Below are positions 59,602 through 64,000 of a stretch of 64,000 nucleotides of DNA, one piece after another (position 1 is the first letter of the stretch; each line of letters begins with the position of its first letter). The DNA lies in assembly GCA_020052415.1 (NCBI GenBank), contig JAGVPB010000049.1, forward strand, positions 1-64,000, given 5' to 3'. The notes beneath the pieces are model-generated. The model did not search any database. It was given only the letters and a program-made list of their open reading frames with translations, and had not been told where the DNA came from. Source of the DNA: Bacteroidales bacterium (GTDB lineage Bacteria; Bacteroidota; Bacteroidia; Bacteroidales; JAADJA01). Made by a program: the position numbers and the translations under genes.

Positions 59602-62340
59602 ATGAACGACATTGAAGAACCGGGAATTGAGAATTTTGAGGAACCAAAAACTTCGGCCTCGGGTACGGTCGAAAGCCATAAAACGATACACCTGTCAGGG
59701 ATGTATGAGAACTGGTTTCTCGATTATGCTTCTTATGTGATCCTCGAGCGGGCGGTTCCCGATCTCAAAGATGGATTAAAACCGGTGCAGCGGCGCATAC
59801 TGCACGCTATGAGGAATCTGGACGACGGAAGGTATAACAAGGTTGCCAATATTATCGGCCATACCATGCAATACCATCCACACGGCGATGCATCCATCGG
59901 AGATGCTCTCGTTCAGCTGGGTCAGAAAGATATTCTTATTGACATGCAGGGCAACTGGGGGAATATTCTTACCGGCGACAGCGCAGCAGCACCAAGATAT
60001 ATCGAAGCCCGGCTTTCAAAATTAGCAAATGACGTGGTTTTCAATCCTAAAACCACAGCCTGGAAATCCTCTTATGATGGAAGAAATAAAGAACCGGTTA
60101 CGCTCCCGGTTAAATTCCCGTTGTTGCTGGCTCAGGGAGTTGAAGGGATAGCTGTAGGACTTGCCTCGAAAATCCTTCCGCATAATTTCAATGAACTTTT
60201 AGATGCTTCTGTTAACATCCTTCGGAATGAAGATTTTGAATTGTATCCTGATTTCCCGACAGGAGGACTTGCAGATGTTTCAAAATACAACGACGGACTC
60301 AGAGGTGGTCGCATCCGGATTAGGGCCAAAATAAGCCAGGTGGACAAAAAAACACTTACCATCACTGAAATTCCTTTCGGAACGACGACAACGAGCCTGA
60401 TCGAGTCAATTGTTACGGCCAACGACAAAGGTAAAATCAAAATTAAAAAGATTGATGATAATACGGCTGAAAACGTTGAAATTCTGATACAACTTGCACC
60501 CAATGTATCACCCGACCAAACCATTGACGCGCTTTATGCCTTTACCGATTGTGAAATTTCAGTTTCACCAAACTCCTGTGTGATTGATGAGGGTAAGCCC
60601 CGTTTCCTGGGAGTAAGGCTAATACTTCAAACTTCAGTCGAAAATACGGTTGCTCTTTTAAAAAGCGAGCTGGAGATCAGAAAAGAAGAATTGCTTGAGC
60701 AATGGCATTTTTCCTCCCTCGAAAAAATATTCATCGAAAAAAGGATTTACCGCAAAATAGAGGAATGTGAAACATGGGAAGCCGTGATCGAAGCCATTGA
60801 CAAAGGATTAAAGCCTTACAGAAAGCTTTTGCACCGGGATATAACTCAGGATGATATCCTAAAGCTTACCGAGATAAAAATTAAACGGATTTCCAAATTC
60901 AATTCAAACAAGGCTGACGAAATTATTAATGGAATTGAGCTCGAAATTGATGAGGTAAACAATCACCTCGAGCACCTGATTGATTATGCAGTCAATTATT
61001 TCAGGCAGATTAAGAAAAAATATGGAGCCGGAAGGGAAAGGAAAACCGAATTGCGGAATTTTGATGTCATCGAAGCGACGCGTGTAGCAGCAGCAACACA
61101 AAAACTCTACGTTAACCGTGAAGAGGGCTTTGCCGGAACCACTCTTCGCAAAGACGAATATGTATGCGATTGCTCCGACATTGATGATATTATTGTATTC
61201 CGTGAAGACGGAACTTTCCTTGTTACAAAAGTAGCTGCGAAAATCTTTGTCGGGCACAACATAGTTTACATCAATGTATTCCAGAAAAATGATGACAGGA
61301 CAATTTACAATGTCATTTTCCGCGACGGGAAAAAAGGTATTGCCAGAGTTAAACGTTTTGCAGTAACAGGAATGATGCGCGATAAGGAATACACCCTCAC
61401 CAAAGGGACTGAAAATTCCAAAATACTCTACTTTACCGCCAATCCAAACGGCGAAGCGGAAGTGGTCAAGATATTTTTAAAGCCAAAACCAAAATTGCGG
61501 AAGCTCACCTTCGAATATGATTTCAGCCAGCTTGAAATCAAAGGAAAAGGATCGCAGGGAAACATCATTACCAAGCAAGGGATTAAAAGTATTATCAAGC
61601 GTGAAGAAGGCGTTTCTACACTCGGGGCAAGGGATTTATGGTATGATGATACGGTAAAAAGGCTTAATACCGAAGGGCGTGGTAAACATCTCGGCGCTTT
61701 TAAATCGGACGACAAAATCCTTACAATACAGCAATCGGGCTTTTATAAGCTTATGAATTATGACCTTTCAAACCATTTTGAGGAGGACATGATCGTAATT
61801 GAAAAATTCAATCCTGACCGGGTGATTTCTGCGGTTTATTTTGAAACGTCCTCCGATTCTTATTATCTGAAACGTTTCCGGATTGAAGGAGATAACGGCG
61901 TGAATAAAAAAATTGATTTTATCGGCGAAAATCCTGAGAACCGTTTGGTGAATCTTAGTCTTGACAGGCTGCCCCGTATTCAAATCGTATATGATCCAAA
62001 AACAAATAAAAAAGAAATACCTGAATTAATTCTTAATGCGGATGAATTTATCGGAATCAAGAGTCCCAAAGCCAAAGGGAAAAGGATCACAACAAAAGCC
62101 ACCCTGAAAATAGAATTTATTGAACCTTTGCCGTTTAATGAACCTGAAGGGGATACTAAAGAAGCCGAACCTGTTATTTCCGGCGAAGATGAAATAATGC
62201 AGGATATCGTGCCTGATGATCTTTCTGAGATTCAGACTGCCGGAGAACCGGAAGAGGAAAAGCCTGTCATCGTGCCTGTTAAAAAAGAAAAACGAAAGGA
62301 AGCCGGTGACGACTCAGTTAAACAAATGGAATTGTTTTGA
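59602..62340 (+). CDS. parC: Topoisomerase IV (or gyrase-type) subunit A
   Basis: This 912-residue type IIA topoisomerase subunit has the breakage-reunion core. FLDYASYVILERAVPDLKDG opens the winged-helix region, and SAAAPRYIEARLS carries the catalytic tyrosine (Tyr133 of the chosen start). The coiled-coil/C-gate region follows (about 340-470), then a C-terminal propeller (VREDGTF-like repeats such as IIVFREDGTFLV and KILTIQQSGFYKL). The acidic tail is long. The start could be GTG at 59575, but TATTTTTG at 59560-59567 looks like the promoter -7 box, which favours ATG 59602. The parE gene is not adjacent in the window. Confidence 0.9.
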   Translation: MNDIEEPGIENFEEPKTSASGTVESHKTIHLSGMYENWFLDYASYVILERAVPDLKDGLKPVQRRILHAMRNLDDGRYNKVANIIGHTMQYHPHGDASIGDALVQLGQKDILIDMQGNWGNILTGDSAAAPRYIEARLSKLANDVVFNPKTTAWKSSYDGRNKEPVTLPVKFPLLLAQGVEGIAVGLASKILPHNFNELLDASVNILRNEDFELYPDFPTGGLADVSKYNDGLRGGRIRIRAKISQVDKKTLTITEIPFGTTTTSLIESIVTANDKGKIKIKKIDDNTAENVEILIQLAPNVSPDQTIDALYAFTDCEISVSPNSCVIDEGKPRFLGVRLILQTSVENTVALLKSELEIRKEELLEQWHFSSLEKIFIEKRIYRKIEECETWEAVIEAIDKGLKPYRKLLHRDITQDDILKLTEIKIKRISKFNSNKADEIINGIELEIDEVNNHLEHLIDYAVNYFRQIKKKYGAGRERKTELRNFDVIEATRVAAATQKLYVNREEGFAGTTLRKDEYVCDCSDIDDIIVFREDGTFLVTKVAAKIFVGHNIVYINVFQKNDDRTIYNVIFRDGKKGIARVKRFAVTGMMRDKEYTLTKGTENSKILYFTANPNGEAEVVKIFLKPKPKLRKLTFEYDFSQLEIKGKGSQGNIITKQGIKSIIKREEGVSTLGARDLWYDDTVKRLNTEGRGKHLGAFKSDDKILTIQQSGFYKLMNYDLSNHFEEDMIVIEKFNPDRVISAVYFETSSDSYYLKRFRIEGDNGVNKKIDFIGENPENRLVNLSLDRLPRIQIVYDPKTNKKEIPELILNADEFIGIKSPKAKGKRITTKATLKIEFIEPLPFNEPEGDTKEAEPVISGEDEIMQDIVPDDLSEIQTAGEPEEEKPVIVPVKKEKRKEAGDDSVKQMELF

Positions 62341-62362
62341 AATTTGATACAAATTATCAATA

Positions 62363-63571
62363 ATGAACGACAATAAGGTATTAGAAATAACATCTGATGT
62401 AAAATGGATCGGTGTTCTCGATTTTGACATCGTGACTTTTGATGTAGTAATGGAAACGGAATACGGCACAACCTATAATTCCTATTTTATCAATGCTCAT
62501 AAAAAAACCATTATAGATACGGTTAAGGAGAAATTTTGGGATGAATACCTTGTTAAGATTAAGAGCCTGGTTGATCCTTCTGAAATAGAATATATCGTTG
62601 CTCTTCATACCGAACCAGATCACTCAGGAAACATCAGGAATTTGCTCGATATTGCCCCGAATGCCACAGTGGTTGGAAGCGGAAATGCCATCCGGTATCT
62701 TAAAGACATTATCGGTCCAGATTTCCCTTATATGATTATCAAAGACGGACAATCTCTCAATCTTGGAAACAAGACTCTGCGTTTTATGGGCGCTTCTAAT
62801 CTGCATTGGCCCGATACCATGTACACCTACCTGGAAGAAGATAAACTGTTGTTCACATGCGATTCATTCGGCTGTCATTTTTGCCATGAAGATATGTTCG
62901 ACGATAAGGTCGGCGATTTCAAAGATGCTTTCGATTATTATTTCAATGTCATTCTTAAGCCGTTCAGCAGGCACATGGTCAGGGCAATTGAAAAGATCAG
63001 GCCGCTTGAAATAAATGCCATTTGTCCGGGTCATGGTCCAATTTTAAGAACGCAATGGAAAAAATATGTTGACCTGTCAGAAAAATACGCCCGTGCAGCA
63101 TTGCTTGTTATGGATAAGCACAGGGTTTACATTCCCTATGTTTCGGCTTACCACAAAACAGGAGTAATTGCTGAAAAAATTGCAGAAGGAATAAGGCTTG
63201 CCGGTGATATAGAAGTTGATTTACAGGATATTGAAAAAACGCCTATCGGTGAACTCGACGAACGAATTGCGAGAGCGACGGCGATCATTGTCGGTTCGCC
63301 AACAATAAACCAGAATATTCTACTCCCTGTTTATAAACTTTTTGCTGTAATCAGCCCGCTCCGCGATCACGGAAAACTTGCAGGGGCTTTCGGGTCATAC
63401 GGCTGGAGCGGGGAGAACAAGACCATGATTGAAACCAACCTTGTGAACCTTAAACTTAGATATTTCCGCGAGGGTATTTTCGTCAAATTCACTCCCAGTA
63501 GTGAAGAAATAGAAAAGTGCCTGGAATACGGCAAAGCCTTTGGAGAAGAAGTACTCAAAATGGAAAAGTAA
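62363..63571 (+). CDS. fprA: FprA-family flavodiiron protein
   Basis: This 402-residue enzyme reduces oxygen to water or nitric oxide to nitrous oxide in anaerobes. The N-terminal MBL-like domain (about residues 1-250) has the di-iron motif HTEPDHSG, then [14 protein letters not shown] in the middle and CPGHGPIL. The C-terminal flavodoxin domain (from about 255) has [21 protein letters not shown] and [11 protein letters not shown], which bind FMN. It begins 22 bp after parC and may be co-transcribed. With rubrerythrin (41259) it would detoxify oxygen and peroxide. Confidence 0.95.
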   Translation: MNDNKVLEITSDVKWIGVLDFDIVTFDVVMETEYGTTYNSYFINAHKKTIIDTVKEKFWDEYLVKIKSLVDPSEIEYIVALHTEPDHSGNIRNLLDIAPNATVVGSGNAIRYLKDIIGPDFPYMIIKDGQSLNLGNKTLRFMGASNLHWPDTMYTYLEEDKLLFTCDSFGCHFCHEDMFDDKVGDFKDAFDYYFNVILKPFSRHMVRAIEKIRPLEINAICPGHGPILRTQWKKYVDLSEKYARAALLVMDKHRVYIPYVSAYHKTGVIAEKIAEGIRLAGDIEVDLQDIEKTPIGELDERIARATAIIVGSPTINQNILLPVYKLFAVISPLRDHGKLAGAFGSYGWSGENKTMIETNLVNLKLRYFREGIFVKFTPSSEEIEKCLEYGKAFGEEVLKMEK

Positions 63572-63581
63572 AACGATCAAA

Positions 63582-64000
63582 ATGCCCTCAACAAAAAAAA
63601 CTATAACTAAATTTCGAATTTTCTGTATCCTTCTTGGGTTATCCTTCTTATCGTCCTGCTATCCCGAATGGAAGCTCGCTAAAACATTCATTGAATCCAA
63701 ACCTAATATTTCATTGATGATCATTCCTGCGGATTATATTTTCAAAAACAATTTAAAGTTGAGTGAAACAGGTGATACTACCGGAAAGTCAGGCAATCAA
63801 ACCGACTCTCTCTTAATGGCCAAAAGCCTTTTTCTGAAGGATATTTCCGACTCGGTATTCCTTGAAACCTTTATCAACAGCATGATCGCTGAGTTTGAAA
63901 AACTGGGTATCAAAGTTTATGTAAATAATACCGACACTTTTTTGTTTTTATCATCCCCGGCCTTTGTTTTGAACATTGCACAATTAGAAGTCGAGGAAAC
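63582..64000 (+). CDS. Lipoprotein, partial (runs off the window)
   Basis: The frame starts 10 bp after fprA with ATG and encodes a lipoprotein signal (ILLGLSFLSSC, Cys at about residue 26), followed by CYPEWKLAKTFIESKPNISLMIIPADYIFKNNL-like sequence given here only in part (key segment: SLMIIPADYIFKNNL). At least 139 residues are visible and no stop is reached. Small Bacteroidota lipoproteins of this kind have no assigned role. The close spacing suggests the same transcript as fprA, though a role in oxygen defence cannot be inferred from this alone. Confidence 0.8.
   Translation, partial: MPSTKKTITKFRIFCILLGLSFLSSCYPEWKLAKTFIESKPNISLMIIPADYIFKNNLKLSETGDTTGKSGNQTDSLLMAKSLFLKDISDSVFLETFINSMIAEFEKLGIKVYVNNTDTFLFLSSPAFVLNIAQLEVEE

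Overview
The window looks like a chromosomal segment of a member of the Bacteroidota, probably a Bacteroidales/Marinilabiliales-like organism living with little oxygen. The evidence is: five proteins with C-terminal type IX secretion (T9SS) sorting domains; repeated promoters of the Bacteroidota type (TTTG or TTG, about 19-21 bp, TAnnTTTG); a FISUMP lipoprotein; the two-subunit 2-oxoacid:ferredoxin oxidoreductase; and rubrerythrin and an FprA flavodiiron protein. Codons and intergenic DNA are AT-rich. No rRNA, CRISPR array, intact insertion sequence or prophage was found. There is one tRNA, tRNA-Ala(CGC).

Region 1-6400 is accessory DNA. It holds an MqsR-like toxin with an MqsA-like antitoxin fused to a SocA/Panacea domain, then a compact three-gene unit (two unrecognised proteins and a ComEC-type metallo-beta-lactamase-fold hydrolase), a zinc-ribbon membrane protein, and a decayed HTH/coiled-coil gene. 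Two families of hairpin repeats lie between these units. I consider the three-gene unit the best candidate here for an undescribed system, but its function cannot be read from the sequence.

Region 6400-33240 is mainly housekeeping: korAB, queD, nfo, a DUF4143-type ATPase, a very large TolB-like propeller protein, a GT-C glycosyltransferase, lepA, a radical SAM protein, a polyprenyl diphosphate synthase, rodA-mrdA, and a TCA-cycle cluster (aconitase-family enzyme, PrsW protease, HD-like protein, isocitrate dehydrogenase). Between these genes lie a 131-bp MITE-like element with a 6-bp target duplication, a strict 10-bp periodic array, heptamer arrays and gene remnants.

Region 33241-64000 holds two large T9SS surface proteins, uracil-DNA glycosylase, a periplasmic glutathione peroxidase, rubrerythrin, a MATE exporter, a transglutaminase-like lipoprotein, a BlaI/M56-peptidase regulatory pair with two operators, an ABC exporter, three secreted nucleases of unrelated folds (endonuclease I, S1/P1, EEP family), the nucleoside phosphorylase PpnP, 2-oxoglutarate dehydrogenase E1, parC and fprA. 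Just upstream of sucA in window coordinates lie a second, decayed copy of the sucA 3' end and a toxin-antitoxin pair whose toxin has collapsed to 21 codons while promoter and antitoxin remain intact.

Taken together, 2-oxoglutarate can apparently be oxidised by two routes (KorAB with ferredoxin and SucA with lipoamide), fed by the aconitase-family enzyme and isocitrate dehydrogenase. The secreted nucleases and PpnP suggest use of extracellular nucleic acid. The oxygen and peroxide defences fit a microaerobic or intermittently oxic life.
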